In this document: positions 7,326 to 17,170 of the stretch, in pieces
Numbering within the stretch: position 1 is the stretch's first letter
Layout: each line of letters begins with the position of its first letter
NCBI GenBank assembly: GCA_016290215.1
Contig: JAEETH010000016.1
Coordinates: 1 to 64,000 of the forward strand
Reading direction: 5' to 3'
DNA from: Bacteroidales bacterium
GTDB lineage: Bacteria; Bacteroidota; Bacteroidia; Bacteroidales; F082
Length of the DNA: 64,000 nucleotides
Notes under the pieces: model-generated
Databases searched by the model: none
Seen by the model: only the letters and a program-made list of their open reading frames with translations
What the model was told of the DNA's origin: nothing
Translations under genes and position numbers: made by a program

Positions 7326-9281
7326 TTATTTCTCATACTCCGCCATCACCTCGTCACGTTCCATCTGCTTCTCGCCCCAATCATCCATTAACCTTTGGAG
7401 TTGCTCCTTCTTTTGGCCGTAAGCCCAATACCAGTCGTTGTCAATCTTGATGTCGGGATGCTCGTCGGGATGGGCCATGATGGCATCTTGCTCGGCCAGT
7501 TCGGCTTCCAGTTTGCTGATGGCTTCTTCGAGGCGTTGGATTTCCTTGTCGACCTTGCGGAGCTTGGCGTCAATTTGCTTCTTGCGCTCGTAGTTGATTT
7601 TGTTCTGCGAGACAGGTTCGGCGGCGACTTTCTGAGGCTGTTGCTTGGCGGCTATCTCCAACTCCTTCAAGTGAGTAAGGTTCTTCTGCTCCAAGAAATC
7701 ATAGATGTCGCCAACGTATTCCTTAATGTTAGGCTTGCGGAACTCGTAGACCTTGTTGGTCAGGCCTTGCAGGAAATCACGGTCGTGGGAGACGATGATC
7801 AAGGTGCCGTCGTATTGGATTAAGGCGTTCTTCAGGATGTCCTTGGAGAGCATGTCCAAGTGGTTCGTCGGCTCGTCGAGGACCAACAAATTGGTTGGGA
7901 AAAGCAGCATTTTGGCCAAAGACAAGCGTGCCTTTTCACCGCCCGAGAGCACCTTCACCTTCTTGTCGATGTCGTCGCCACGGAAGAGGAAGGAGCCAAG
8001 CAAAGCCTTCACCTTCAGGCGCATGTCGCCGACGGCCACATCGTCCAAAGTCTCAAAGACGGTCTTGTTCATGTCGAGCATGTCCTGCTGGTTCTGGGCA
8101 TAATAGCCAATTTTCACCTCGTGACCCAGTTTCACCTCGCCTTCGTGGTCGAGCACACCACAGATGATTTTGGACAAGGTCGATTTGCCCTCGCCGTTGC
8201 GCCCGACAAAGGCGATCTTCTCCCCTCTCGGAATCAGCAGGTTGACATCTTTGAGAATGACTTGGTCGCCATAGGACTTGCCCACATGGTTCAATTCAAG
8301 CGTCACCTTGCCGGAATGGGGCGCAGGCGGAAACTTGAAGTGGATGGCCGTGCTGTCGATGTCGTCGATGACGATCTCATCCATCTTTTCGAGCAACTTC
8401 ACGCGGCTCTGCACCTGCTTGGCCTTGGTGGCTTTGTAGCGGAACCGCTCGATGAACGCCTCGATGTTCTTGATTTCGCGCTGCTGGTTCTCGTAGGCCG
8501 ACCGCTGCATGTCGACACGCTCCTCGCGCAGACCGACATACTCGGAATACGGCACCTTGTAGTCATAGATTTTGCCGTTCGAGATTTCCACCGTGCGGAT
8601 GGTGATATTGTCGAGGAAAGCTCGGTCGTGCGAGACCATCAAAATGGCACCATAATAGGCCTTCAGGAAACCTTCAAGCCACTGGATGGACTCGATGTCG
8701 AGGTGGTTGGTAGGCTCGTCGAGGAGGAGCAGGTTGGGCTTCTTCAACAGGATTTTGGCCAATTCCACGCGCATCTGCCAGCCGTTGCTGAACTCGCGCA
8801 TGGGACGCAGCATGTCGTCGTGGCCGAAACCCAAGCCGACCAAAATCCTCTCTGCCTCGCCTTCGATACTGTTGCCACCGAGCAAGGCCAAGCGGTCGTT
8901 CAAGTTGTTCAACTTAACGATAAGCTTCTCATATTGAGGGCTTTCGTAATCGGTGCGCTCAGCCAGTTCCTGTTGTAGGCGTTCGGAGTCACGTTCCAGC
9001 TGATGGTATTCATCGAAAGCAGAAAGTGCTTCATCCAAAACGGTCTTCGTGCTGTTGACGTTCTTCTCCTGGGGCAAATAACCTATGGTAACGCCCTGAG
9101 GGATAATCACATCGCCTTTTGAAGGCTGTTCCAACCCACAGATAAGCTTCAGCAATGTAGTCTTTCCCGCACCATTCTTTCCCACGAGGCCGATACGGTC
9201 TTTCTCGCGAATCAAAAAGGAGATGTCGGTGAAGAGGTCTTCACCGGTGAAGTGCATGCTGAGGTTTTGGATTGAAATCAT
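7326..9281 (-). CDS. ABC-F family ATPase (651 aa)
   Basis: Two ABC cassettes lie in one polypeptide without membrane segments, which is the ABC-F layout of ribosome-associated translation factors (Uup/EttA/antibiotic-protection relatives). Cassette 1 has Walker A GKNGAGKTT (about 34-42), a degenerate signature SNGWQMR and LLLLDEPTNHLD. Cassette 2 has GRNGEGKST, signature LSGGEKAR and LLVLDEPTNHLD. The inter-cassette linker is rich in basic and helical residues, and the C-terminus (about 560-651) is a coiled coil as in Uup-type members. The ATG at 9281 follows a perfect -7 promoter (9299-9307), so the longer frame to 9329 is rejected. It acts in the cytoplasm on ribosomes; the exact subfamily is not resolved. 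Confidence 0.9.
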   Translation of the reverse strand: MISIQNLSMHFTGEDLFTDISFLIREKDRIGLVGKNGAGKTTLLKLICGLEQPSKGDVIIPQGVTIGYLPQEKNVNSTKTVLDEALSAFDEYHQLERDSERLQQELAERTDYESPQYEKLIVKLNNLNDRLALLGGNSIEGEAERILVGLGFGHDDMLRPMREFSNGWQMRVELAKILLKKPNLLLLDEPTNHLDIESIQWLEGFLKAYYGAILMVSHDRAFLDNITIRTVEISNGKIYDYKVPYSEYVGLREERVDMQRSAYENQQREIKNIEAFIERFRYKATKAKQVQSRVKLLEKMDEIVIDDIDSTAIHFKFPPAPHSGKVTLELNHVGKSYGDQVILKDVNLLIPRGEKIAFVGRNGEGKSTLSKIICGVLDHEGEVKLGHEVKIGYYAQNQQDMLDMNKTVFETLDDVAVGDMRLKVKALLGSFLFRGDDIDKKVKVLSGGEKARLSLAKMLLFPTNLLVLDEPTNHLDMLSKDILKNALIQYDGTLIIVSHDRDFLQGLTNKVYEFRKPNIKEYVGDIYDFLEQKNLTHLKELEIAAKQQPQKVAAEPVSQNKINYERKKQIDAKLRKVDKEIQRLEEAISKLEAELAEQDAIMAHPDEHPDIKIDNDWYWAYGQKKEQLQRLMDDWGEKQMERDEVMAEYEK

Positions 9282-9298
9282 GATAGCCGTTTTAGGCG

Positions 9299-9307
9299 GC
9301 AAAGGTA
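9299..9307 (-). promoter_or_regulatory. -7 promoter element TACCTTTGC
   Basis: Exact TAnnTTTGC match 18 bp before the ABC-F start. It separates the ABC-F gene from the T9SS operon ending at 9326. Confidence 0.65.
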
Positions 9308-9325
9308 CGAATTTTAAGGCAATGC

Positions 9326-11998
9326 TCAACGGGAGAGCACGAAACGTCGCGTCACCATTCCGTTTTGTGAACTAATCTTCACCCAATACAAGCCATTTAC
9401 CAATCCCGACAAATCCACCTGCACAACATCGCAACCGACTTCTTTATCAAACAGCAACTGTCCCAAAGCATTGTAAACCAACACGCTTTGCATTCCTTCC
9501 TGCTCAATGGTGATTTGCCCATTGGAAGGGTTGGGATAGAGTTTCAGCGCAGCCTCTGCCCTTTCCTCCGTCGACCAATGGTCGTCGACATACACATAAT
9601 TCACATCGGGATCGTATAAAGGAGTCGCAAAGTCGGATTCGCAGGTCTCACCATCTTCGGACTGATACAAGGCCGAAAGTCGATAATAGAAGGAGCCGTG
9701 TTCGTCATCAACGAGTACGTCACGATATTGATAGAAAGCTTGTCCCTCAACAGCAGGAATCATTGCAACTTGTTGATAGTTAGCATTGTCGTAGGAACGA
9801 TAAAGATTGTAATGCTGCAACGCATAACCGCCTTCCTCCAAAGGCTGAATCCGTCCCGAACGGTTGGTGACGTATGCACGCAACATCCAAGTATAGTGCA
9901 TGTTAAAACTGACCAAATCCATCCAATGCTCGCCATCCAAAGAAACCCAGCGTCCGTTGGGGTTTCCCATATCTGCACAAGCGGCAGCGGGGCGACTCAA
10001 CCCCTGTTGGCCAACAACAATCCAAAGCGACTCATTCTCAGGGATTACAATAGGCAGATTGAGGTTTTCCTCATGCCAAGCTTGGGCGTTACACAAAGTC
10101 ATGTTTTGTGACCACACCAAAGTACGCGGTGCCGTTTCGCCTCCCACATAAATCCAAAGTTGATAAACGCCAGCACCCACATCGTAAAGAGACACCTTCT
10201 TCAGGGAAGAGCCAGCGTATGGTGCCAAATCAGCGGATTCAAAGCGAATACTCCAAAAGATAATCGGCTCATTATCACCACCTAAAGACTGTTTATACAC
10301 GCCATTGTCATAATTCAGCCACTGATAAATGGGCGCGGGACGCTCGCCCCACGAAATCAAGGCACCATAGTCTAAATCAGAATTCCAATAGTTCTCCCCT
10401 TCCAAGTTCATGGGCGGGTCGCAATAATTGGGGAACGACACCACAACACATTCCTCGCATGATTCGGAATAATAGGTACCATCGGTCGGGCCACCATACA
10501 ACAGATGCATACAATAATTCACCTCGCCATGCATCACCACCTCTTCATCCAAGAAAGCGTTGTCTTCAATGAAACCAAGGTATTCACCATCGCGATACAA
10601 AAAAGCGCCCAAAATAGTAGCCCCCTCAGGGTCGTCCCACGATAACTGCACAGCATCCTCAGTCAACGACCATTGCAAGCCGTTCTCGCTTCCCTGAAAA
10701 TGGGAACAAGGCCAGAACACCCAATCCAAAGCATGCCAATTGCAAGTCTCGGAAAGAAATACGGAACGCACCTCGGCCTGACAAGTCTGGCCAGGCGACA
10801 ATCCACTTACGTCAAACTGGAAGCTGGTTTCCGTCGTTGTACCAACCATTTGACCATTCAGTCGCAACTCATAATATTGCAAATCACGGGGCGTATCGCT
10901 CAAATGCCAGATCGCAAAGCCCGTGTACGAAACATACAAACTGTCAATGGCATACAAAGCCTCGATCAGCTCGACCTGGGTCTGCTGTGGTTCCATGATA
11001 GACAACGGCTCCGACGAAACATAATCCATAAAGCCGTCAAGATGGACATGAATATCATACGAGTCCCTATAGACATCAGTCATCAGCAAATGCCCGTCGG
11101 CATCAGCTTCATCCTGATAGGTATGTCCTTGCCCATCGTGAGAAGTGAGCGTCACTACCGCATTGGCCGCGGGCAAATCCACATTGGTGGTGATGTTGAC
11201 CTCCAAGGTCGTGGTCATGTCTTTGTCGAGGGGAACCGACCAAATCGTATCAGAAGCATAGCGGTTGCCTTCATAGTAGCAACTCACGCCCCAGCAGTAT
11301 TGTCCCCAAGGCAAGCTACTCCAATGGGCATCCACAAAAACGGTATCCGTCAGATGCGAAGCCATAAGCACCGGCGAACCATCTGTCCGACGACGGAACA
11401 ACTCAAAATAACGGAATGACCGCAAGGATTTTTCCCGATCCTCGTAGCGCAACGAGTCGCGCATCGACCAACAGACACGCACCAAGTCACCAGCATAAGG
11501 ACTTGCGGCAACATAACGCACAGGATAACGAATCTCATACAACACCAGATTAATACCAGAAATTATCGTATCCGTATTGAAACACAGCGTATCGTATTGT
11601 CCGGTCAAGGAATCGTAAACCATAAAAATCGAGTCGTAGATACCCGTCAGCGAGTCGTACACCACGACCAAAGAGTCATACTCGAATTGCAAAGAATCAC
11701 AGGCTATCAACAAAGAATCCACCAAATAGGAACACTCATATCCTTCGGCGCAGGCCAAAACCCTATAAGAACCGTAATTAATGCTGTCCTCATAATGGCC
11801 TAAGGAATCAGTAATAAACTGATAAACAATAGCTTCACCCGTCGTATCAATGGCAGAGAACATCACCATGGCTCCACTGATAGGCGAAATGCTGTCCTGC
11901 TCATACACAGTGCCACTGACCAAGACCTGTCCCTGTGCCTGATGAAACGACATCAAGGCAGCAACCAAAGACACCCATATTGCCAGCAACTTTTTCAT
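9326..11998 (-). CDS. T9SS-secreted multidomain surface protein (890 aa)
   Basis: It starts with a Sec signal peptide (MKKLLAIWVSLVAALMSF, cleavage near QGQ). Next comes a carboxypeptidase-regulatory-like fold with a run of YDSL repeats (about residues 95-140: YDSLVVVYDSLTGIYDSI). Fibronectin type III-like segments and a second carboxypeptidase-regulatory-like domain (about 270-320) follow. The last 75 residues are a type A T9SS sorting domain: KLYPNPSNGQITI, VYNALGQLL, and GLYWVKI before a basic end. No enzyme motif is visible, so it is likely an adhesin or structural surface protein. It is the third gene of an operon, 10 bp behind the 996-aa protein. Confidence 0.8.
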   Translation of the reverse strand: MKKLLAIWVSLVAALMSFHQAQGQVLVSGTVYEQDSISPISGAMVMFSAIDTTGEAIVYQFITDSLGHYEDSINYGSYRVLACAEGYECSYLVDSLLIACDSLQFEYDSLVVVYDSLTGIYDSIFMVYDSLTGQYDTLCFNTDTIISGINLVLYEIRYPVRYVAASPYAGDLVRVCWSMRDSLRYEDREKSLRSFRYFELFRRRTDGSPVLMASHLTDTVFVDAHWSSLPWGQYCWGVSCYYEGNRYASDTIWSVPLDKDMTTTLEVNITTNVDLPAANAVVTLTSHDGQGHTYQDEADADGHLLMTDVYRDSYDIHVHLDGFMDYVSSEPLSIMEPQQTQVELIEALYAIDSLYVSYTGFAIWHLSDTPRDLQYYELRLNGQMVGTTTETSFQFDVSGLSPGQTCQAEVRSVFLSETCNWHALDWVFWPCSHFQGSENGLQWSLTEDAVQLSWDDPEGATILGAFLYRDGEYLGFIEDNAFLDEEVVMHGEVNYCMHLLYGGPTDGTYYSESCEECVVVSFPNYCDPPMNLEGENYWNSDLDYGALISWGERPAPIYQWLNYDNGVYKQSLGGDNEPIIFWSIRFESADLAPYAGSSLKKVSLYDVGAGVYQLWIYVGGETAPRTLVWSQNMTLCNAQAWHEENLNLPIVIPENESLWIVVGQQGLSRPAAACADMGNPNGRWVSLDGEHWMDLVSFNMHYTWMLRAYVTNRSGRIQPLEEGGYALQHYNLYRSYDNANYQQVAMIPAVEGQAFYQYRDVLVDDEHGSFYYRLSALYQSEDGETCESDFATPLYDPDVNYVYVDDHWSTEERAEAALKLYPNPSNGQITIEQEGMQSVLVYNALGQLLFDKEVGCDVVQVDLSGLVNGLYWVKISSQNGMVTRRFVLSR

Positions 11999-12008
11999 TC
12001 TTTGTCAT

Positions 12009-14999
12009 TTAGCGTTTAACAAATTTAACCATTATGTTTTCCGTTGCGTTTGTCAAACGAACGAAATACATCCCCACAGGCCAATCGGCCACCGTTACGG
12101 CACATTCACCCAACAAATTCGTCTGAGCTTGATGCTCCCAGACGGCAACGCCCAAACTGTTGTATATGCACACATCATAATCGGTCTGCACCTTCAAGCC
12201 GCAAAGTGTGATTTCCTTTTGCGCAGGATTGGGGAAAACATTGATTTCAGAGGCTATTTCATGATATTCTTTTTGCCTCACTCTCACTTTACCTTCCTCA
12301 TTCACAAACAAATGCAAGTCCAAAACGGAAGGCTGTTCCGGCGAAAGCGTGATTTCCTCGCACATGCCACGACCATAACGCGGCAAGTCGGCCATCACAT
12401 AATAGGTGCCAAAAGGAAGGTGGCCAAAATTGAACTTGCCCATTCGGTCGGTCAAGGCAAAGCCCAAGACCCGCTGCTTGGAGGCATTGAGCAAAAGGAT
12501 GCCCACATTCGACAGCCCTTCAGCGCAATACTCTTCATCATCGCCCTCACGAAGCCAAGGCTGACAATAGAAATCACGTGCCTTGAATGTCACCTCGGGG
12601 AAATCGAAAACCCCACCGATGCGACCTTCGCCCGCATCAAAGCCCTGCTCGCGGGAGGGCAAAACGACATCCACATCATAGACGTCGCCGTCGACCACAA
12701 TCATATTCGACTCGTTCCATTGCAAATCGCCCAAATAATAACATCCCCCCGCCTCAACATCCAACGTGTCGGGGAAAGCATACAAGATATAAGTATCAGG
12801 CAACAAAGCCCCAAATCGAAAAGCCCCTTCCGCATCGGACACCGTGCGATAGAAACCCGACATAAACTGATTTCCATCGCTCAACGAAGCGGCAATCACT
12901 TGTGTGTTAGGACGCGGCACACCATTCAACCATGTTTTGCCTTCTAAGGCGTAATCCTTAAAAAAGTCGAAGCGAATAGAACTGGAAACATGGCCACACA
13001 CCGACCAAGCCTCCAACACCAAATTCACAAAACCTTGTTCCAAATCCTGAGCCCCAGTATAATACATGGTATGCAAGGAATGAACATCCTCAAACAGCCC
13101 GTCACCCGTTGAATGCCACCGCAACGAATCATAATTGTACGCCTCGGCTTGGTCGAGCGATAAAGGACGGTCGATGCCTCCATAATAGTCCTCGCCTGCA
13201 TAGACAATCAACTCCTTATGAAGTACCAGTTTCATGGCATCCGTCTTCACCATACCATTATTAATGACTCGCAATGTCAAAGTCACCTCACCTGCCTCAA
13301 AGTCGGCTTCCGAAGGATAATAGGAAGGGCGCAACGACAATGAATCGGAGAACACGCCCGTACCGGAGGTCCGCCAAACAAAGCCGCTATAAATGTAAGG
13401 AATATTGGCGTCATTAATGGTATAGCTTGACGTGGGAGCACACATGGAAGCATCTCTGCCTGCGTATGGATAAAACACCGCAAAGGCGTAAGCACTCTGT
13501 CCCGCGGTAGCGTAAACCGAAGGATCATAAGTGCGGTCGCAGGCCATAACTGCCACATTATCAGCCTGTTGGGGCGTAAGCGTATAGGTATTGTTCTCTA
13601 TCGCAGCCGTATGGTTGGCAAACTTGTAATAATTGAAATTGCCGTAAAACAGCAAATAATGGTCGACATCGCGCTCAGGGTTTTCGTCCCACGAAATCAG
13701 CCAGTTATTGTTCACGAACTGTTTCTTTACATTAAACGGAGGAGAAACAGGCACCGTAGTGTCACATTCGGGAAGATAGTTGTCGTAAACGATTTCGCCC
13801 AACGCCACAACATCGTGCTTGTCAAAAATCACTGACTCGATTTCATCCACCGACGCAGCATCCCAATAGTTGCCACGCATGTCCACTTCCTCAGTCGAGA
13901 CATTGGCGAACAAAAGCTCATCCTTCTTATAATGCAAGAAGTTGTTGCCGTTCATTTTCGACTTGCCAGACGGATAACTTACAATCCGGTCCTTAGCCTC
14001 GCTGATGACATTGCCCACAAAGGTCGTCGACCCTGAAGCAAGCAAGTTGGTAAACACCAAACCGTTGTCATAAAAGGTATTATGCCTAAAAAGAATATGG
14101 CAAACCCGCGTCATTCTGACCGCCTCGTCATTGTGCCAAAACACATTGTTACGAATCACAAGAGAATCCATCGCTGCCTTGATGCCATACGACGAATAGC
14201 TGCCGCCACCTTCCGGAAGAGCGGAAGAAATGAGGTTGTTTTCGATGTAATTGATGGCCACACGGTCGGAAATGCCCCCCACCGTTTCAAAGCTGATGGC
14301 TGTGGCCGCCCCTTGGAAGCAATTGTCGGAAATGTAGTTTTCGCTACACTTGAAGCCATATCCCACATTTGAGATCTCAATATTAATCTGGCCTTGGTCA
14401 AAAATATTGTGGGTAAAGCAGTTGCTCTCGCTATGGCTTGTCCTGGCTTTCAGTTCAATGCCCGAAATACATTGGAAGAAGAAGCAACTGTCGACCCGAC
14501 ACTTATGGCAATCCACCAATTCGATGCCCTTGCCCGCATAAAAGTTATTGAATCGGCAGTGGTCGACAAGCACCTGCTCGCAGTTCGTGGCCGACAAAGC
14601 CGTCAAAGCACCCATCACCCCGACATAAGAAAAACGCACGGAGTCTTCGGCAGTGACATTTTTCAGTTCCACCCCCGACCAATCATGCGAAAACTCATAA
14701 CAAAGCAAATAAACCGAGTCATTGGGGCGGCCTTCAAGTCGAAGCCTGCCACCGTCAACACGCAAACCAGTCGATTGGTTGAAATACACTTTGGCTCCTG
14801 CTTCGATGCGCAAGTCACCACCTTCGACCACAGTCAGCGACTCGTTCACCAAATAGACCGAATCATGCCCCATCTTGGGCAACACCAATAGCGAATCCAC
14901 CGTACCATTGACCAGCACATACTCTTGGGCCGTTCCCGCCAAACCAAGCAGCAGTAACAGCAAAACCAAAAGACATCTTATGGGCCTGAACGATTTCAT
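12009..14999 (-). CDS. T9SS-secreted beta-helix surface protein (996 aa)
   Basis: A signal peptide (PIRCLLVLLLLLLGLAGTAQ) is followed by a right-handed parallel beta-helix of roughly residues 60-400, seen as repeated short strands with N/D-rich turns such as DHCRFNNF, ENYISDNCF and RHNTFYDNG. Such helices occur in polysaccharide-binding and lyase-like surface proteins. After an Fn3-like segment there are carboxypeptidase-regulatory-like domains (TWLNGVPRPNTQV and VGILLLNASKQRV). The T9SS sorting domain begins at FPNPAQKEITL and ends GMYFVRL...VKFVKR. No catalytic site can be assigned. It lies 3 bp behind the STN-domain gene and 10 bp before the 890-aa protein. Confidence 0.8.
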   Translation of the reverse strand: MKSFRPIRCLLVLLLLLLGLAGTAQEYVLVNGTVDSLLVLPKMGHDSVYLVNESLTVVEGGDLRIEAGAKVYFNQSTGLRVDGGRLRLEGRPNDSVYLLCYEFSHDWSGVELKNVTAEDSVRFSYVGVMGALTALSATNCEQVLVDHCRFNNFYAGKGIELVDCHKCRVDSCFFFQCISGIELKARTSHSESNCFTHNIFDQGQINIEISNVGYGFKCSENYISDNCFQGAATAISFETVGGISDRVAINYIENNLISSALPEGGGSYSSYGIKAAMDSLVIRNNVFWHNDEAVRMTRVCHILFRHNTFYDNGLVFTNLLASGSTTFVGNVISEAKDRIVSYPSGKSKMNGNNFLHYKKDELLFANVSTEEVDMRGNYWDAASVDEIESVIFDKHDVVALGEIVYDNYLPECDTTVPVSPPFNVKKQFVNNNWLISWDENPERDVDHYLLFYGNFNYYKFANHTAAIENNTYTLTPQQADNVAVMACDRTYDPSVYATAGQSAYAFAVFYPYAGRDASMCAPTSSYTINDANIPYIYSGFVWRTSGTGVFSDSLSLRPSYYPSEADFEAGEVTLTLRVINNGMVKTDAMKLVLHKELIVYAGEDYYGGIDRPLSLDQAEAYNYDSLRWHSTGDGLFEDVHSLHTMYYTGAQDLEQGFVNLVLEAWSVCGHVSSSIRFDFFKDYALEGKTWLNGVPRPNTQVIAASLSDGNQFMSGFYRTVSDAEGAFRFGALLPDTYILYAFPDTLDVEAGGCYYLGDLQWNESNMIVVDGDVYDVDVVLPSREQGFDAGEGRIGGVFDFPEVTFKARDFYCQPWLREGDDEEYCAEGLSNVGILLLNASKQRVLGFALTDRMGKFNFGHLPFGTYYVMADLPRYGRGMCEEITLSPEQPSVLDLHLFVNEEGKVRVRQKEYHEIASEINVFPNPAQKEITLCGLKVQTDYDVCIYNSLGVAVWEHQAQTNLLGECAVTVADWPVGMYFVRLTNATENIMVKFVKR

Positions 15000-15002
15000 G
15001 GC

Positions 15003-16340
15003 TTAGAAATAATAGGTGAGTCCCAAACGGAAGTCCACAAAATGCATCTTCAAATCAAACGGGAAATCGGCACGATAAAGCGAGCCGTTGGTCACCCGAT
15101 AATGCACTTCAGGAACCAACTCGACCCGATTCACGATTTTGAACGCGACGCCCAAGCCACCATAATAAGACAGCCGACGTGGCTCAATCTGTGATTTCTC
15201 GATGGGAGCATGGTAAGGCGACTCATTAGCATTGAGCGAACCCGCATAACCGACGAGGAAATCCAAGGAAGCCCCCGCTTTGACAAAGGCCCTGAAATGC
15301 TCCAACCTGACGAAATCGAAAGCGGCAAAGACACCTACGTTCAGATAATCTAACTGATTCACATCACGATAAGCATAATTAGTGGTGGTCAAGGGCACGT
15401 AGGTCGAGTCCAATATATACTGGAATGTCGTGTCGCCGGCAGGATGCACGGTATAGTAGGTGTCAAGCGTGTCGTTCACATAGTAATCACCCTCATAATC
15501 CGTCTTTTCAAGCAGAAAACGATAACGCACTGAGCGATAGGCGAGGTTCATGCCAACACTCAGCCTTTTGTGTTTGTATCCTCCGTCCAAGCCTACTGCA
15601 TAGACGAAACTGGGGGTCAGCGCCACGGAGCCGTTGTCAAGCTGCGGCAGCTCATGCTCATGTCTAAACATAGCCATAGCCAAAGTCACGGAAGGTGTGA
15701 TGAACCAACCGTTGTCCTTAAACTTAGGCCACGGAATCTGCCAACCTTTGTATTTCACCTCATAAACGGTGTCCGTGCGCAGTTCGTGTTTCACTTCGAC
15801 GACTGTATCATAGACCGTATCGTAGCGCATCACCGTTCGGATAATCGTCAAAGAATCAACAATATGTATTGTATCGCCCGTTTTGCTGAGCACAACATCC
15901 TGTGTAGGTTCAACGACTTCGGTTTGTTGTTCGGCAGGTGGGGTAATTGTGGCTGCCGGGTCGTTCACCAACAATTGGTTTTTCTTGATCACATATTGCT
16001 TGCCGATTTTCTTGAAGCCGTAATCCGTGCCTTTCAAAAGGTCCGTCAGCACTTCTTCCACCGATTTATAGGAACAAGAGTACTTCTCGATACGGATTTT
16101 GCTCATTTCCGCCTTGCTGAACGCAATATTCAATTCGTATTCGGCAAAGAGTTTTTCCAAGGCTTTATCCAAAGTGCACGACTCAACCGAAAACGAAATC
16201 AAGGGGTTGAACGACTGTGCCTTAGCCTCCTTGGGCAAGGTTACGGCAAAAAGAAACAAGAACAACAGCGGCAAGAAGAGCGCGACAAGCTTCCTATCTT
16301 TTTGTGTATCAGCGGTTATATTCTGTAGGGAAGATTTCAT
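15003..16340 (-). CDS. STN-domain outer-membrane beta-barrel protein (445 aa)
   Basis: A long signal segment (about residues 18-42) leads into an STN (secretin/TonB N-terminal) domain at about 49-121: FSVESCTLDKALEKLF, then NIAFSKAEM and a final strand IGKQYVIKK. A threonine-rich linker with repeats of YDTVYDT/TDTVYEV follows. The last 240 residues look like a small outer-membrane barrel (alternating strands, terminal LGLTYYF). STN domains usually sit on TonB-dependent receptors and signal to FecR anti-sigma factors; here no receptor barrel or plug is present. It heads the operon with the two T9SS proteins. The ATG at 16340 is preferred over a TTG at 16346. Confidence 0.75.
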   Translation of the reverse strand: MKSSLQNITADTQKDRKLVALFLPLLFLFLFAVTLPKEAKAQSFNPLISFSVESCTLDKALEKLFAEYELNIAFSKAEMSKIRIEKYSCSYKSVEEVLTDLLKGTDYGFKKIGKQYVIKKNQLLVNDPAATITPPAEQQTEVVEPTQDVVLSKTGDTIHIVDSLTIIRTVMRYDTVYDTVVEVKHELRTDTVYEVKYKGWQIPWPKFKDNGWFITPSVTLAMAMFRHEHELPQLDNGSVALTPSFVYAVGLDGGYKHKRLSVGMNLAYRSVRYRFLLEKTDYEGDYYVNDTLDTYYTVHPAGDTTFQYILDSTYVPLTTTNYAYRDVNQLDYLNVGVFAAFDFVRLEHFRAFVKAGASLDFLVGYAGSLNANESPYHAPIEKSQIEPRRLSYYGGLGVAFKIVNRVELVPEVHYRVTNGSLYRADFPFDLKMHFVDFRLGLTYYF

Positions 16341-16414
16341 CTCCAAAATAGTTCAAAATAGGCCGCTAAAATACGACAAAAAAACGAGTGGGGTGTTATT
16401 TTGTGTTAAAAAAA

Positions 16415-16545
16415 GAGTTTCCCTTCGGGAATGGAGTATGGCAATAGTTGCAAGGCGGCGGCCCATAACGCTTACGATTCGTAAACGTCACAAGCCGCCG
16501 CTTTAAACACATGTATCTTACTCCATTCCCCGACAGGGGAATCTC
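16415..16545. repeat. 131-bp nested palindrome
   Basis: Nested complementary arms: GGGAATGGAGTA (16427-16438) with TACTCCATTCCC (16519-16530), GGCGGCGGC (16454-16462) with GCCGCCGC (16494-16501), and an inner TTACGATTCGTAA (16472-16484). Mini-hairpins TTCCCTTCGGGAA and TTCCCCGACAGGGGAA flank it. It is far more GC-rich at its core than the surrounding intergenic DNA. It is either a mobile palindromic element or a structured RNA. Confidence 0.8.
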
Positions 16546-16547
16546 AA

Positions 16548-16823
16548 TTACCTAATCACCATCTTCTGCGTCCTCACGTCATCTGACCCTGAGCCCTCGG
16601 TCTCTAAGCCGGTCGAAGTGTCGTCAGCGTCGTTGGTGCTGAACACCAATTTGAACCGCGATTCGTAATCCGTCGTCTTGGCGGTGAAGGTGTAGGAGGT
16701 CGTTGAGCCTGTGGTTCCTGAGGCCACTCGAAGGGTCGAAACGCCGTCATTTACAGTCGGCCCTTCGACAAGCTCAGGGACCTTAACGGCCAGCTCCAAG
16801 ACCTGCCCGTCAGCGTAGCTCAA
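16548..16823 (-). pseudogene. Remnant of a surface-protein C-terminus with repeat insertions
   Basis: On the minus strand this frame carries YTFTAKTTDYESRFKLVF, identical to the end of the giant protein at 25679, followed by an extra tail ending VRTQKMVIR like a T9SS-type terminus. Before it lie VPELVEG and STLRVASGTTGST, which are translations of the dispersed CCTGAGCCTGTCGAAGG repeat. The frame has only a TTG start at its listed 5' end, and no signal peptide or upstream domain. I read it as the 3' scrap of a lost adhesin gene, heavily invaded by repeats. Confidence 0.55.
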
Positions 16824-16991
16824 CTCACCAGGCTGGTGGAACTGAATGTGGCGAAAAACAGCGGTACCCTCGTCATCCTTGACATGAGCGAATGCAGCAG
16901 GTTGGAAAGGATTTACGTTGACGAATTCACCATGATGGATTCATCCTACAATCCACGTGGCAACCGAGTGGAGATTATCGTGGTGAGATAA
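16779..16991 (+). pseudogene. Possible 3' fragment of a leucine-rich-repeat protein
   Basis: The plus strand reads, up to a stop at 16989, LPVSVAQLTRLVELNV, then TLVILDMSECSRLERIYV and GNRVEIIVVR. The LxxLxV spacing fits a leucine-rich-repeat (BspA-like) C-terminus. No start codon or upstream part exists; the fragment begins at the dispersed repeat at 16761-16780. It overlaps the minus-strand remnant, so only one of the two readings may be a true relic in the overlap. A terminator follows at 17023. Confidence 0.35.
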
Positions 16992-17022
16992 TCAAAGGAC
17001 ATCCTCTCTTATCTCATTGATA

Positions 17023-17061
17023 AAAAACCGCTGCAAGGTTTGAAACCTTGCAGCAGTTTTA
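17023..17061. terminator. Bidirectional rho-independent terminator
   Basis: A stem with arms AAAACCGCTGCAAGG and CCTTGCAGCAGTTTT (one G-T pair) and loop TTTGAAA, with A- and T-runs on the two sides. It lies between the remnant region and the 3' end of the 17171 giant gene. Confidence 0.8.
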
Positions 17062-17170
17062 ATATATTGGCGCGTGCTGATTATGGAATCACCCTCTTTT
17101 TTCATTATCCCCCATGACTGCGTCACGGGGTGAATTCGGGTCGCTTGGGTTTATTCCGCGTGTGATCCTT

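Noticed and set aside
7860-8978. 372-codon plus-strand frame opposite the ABC-F gene
   Set aside because: Antisense shadow; the minus-strand ABC-F protein has all expected motifs.
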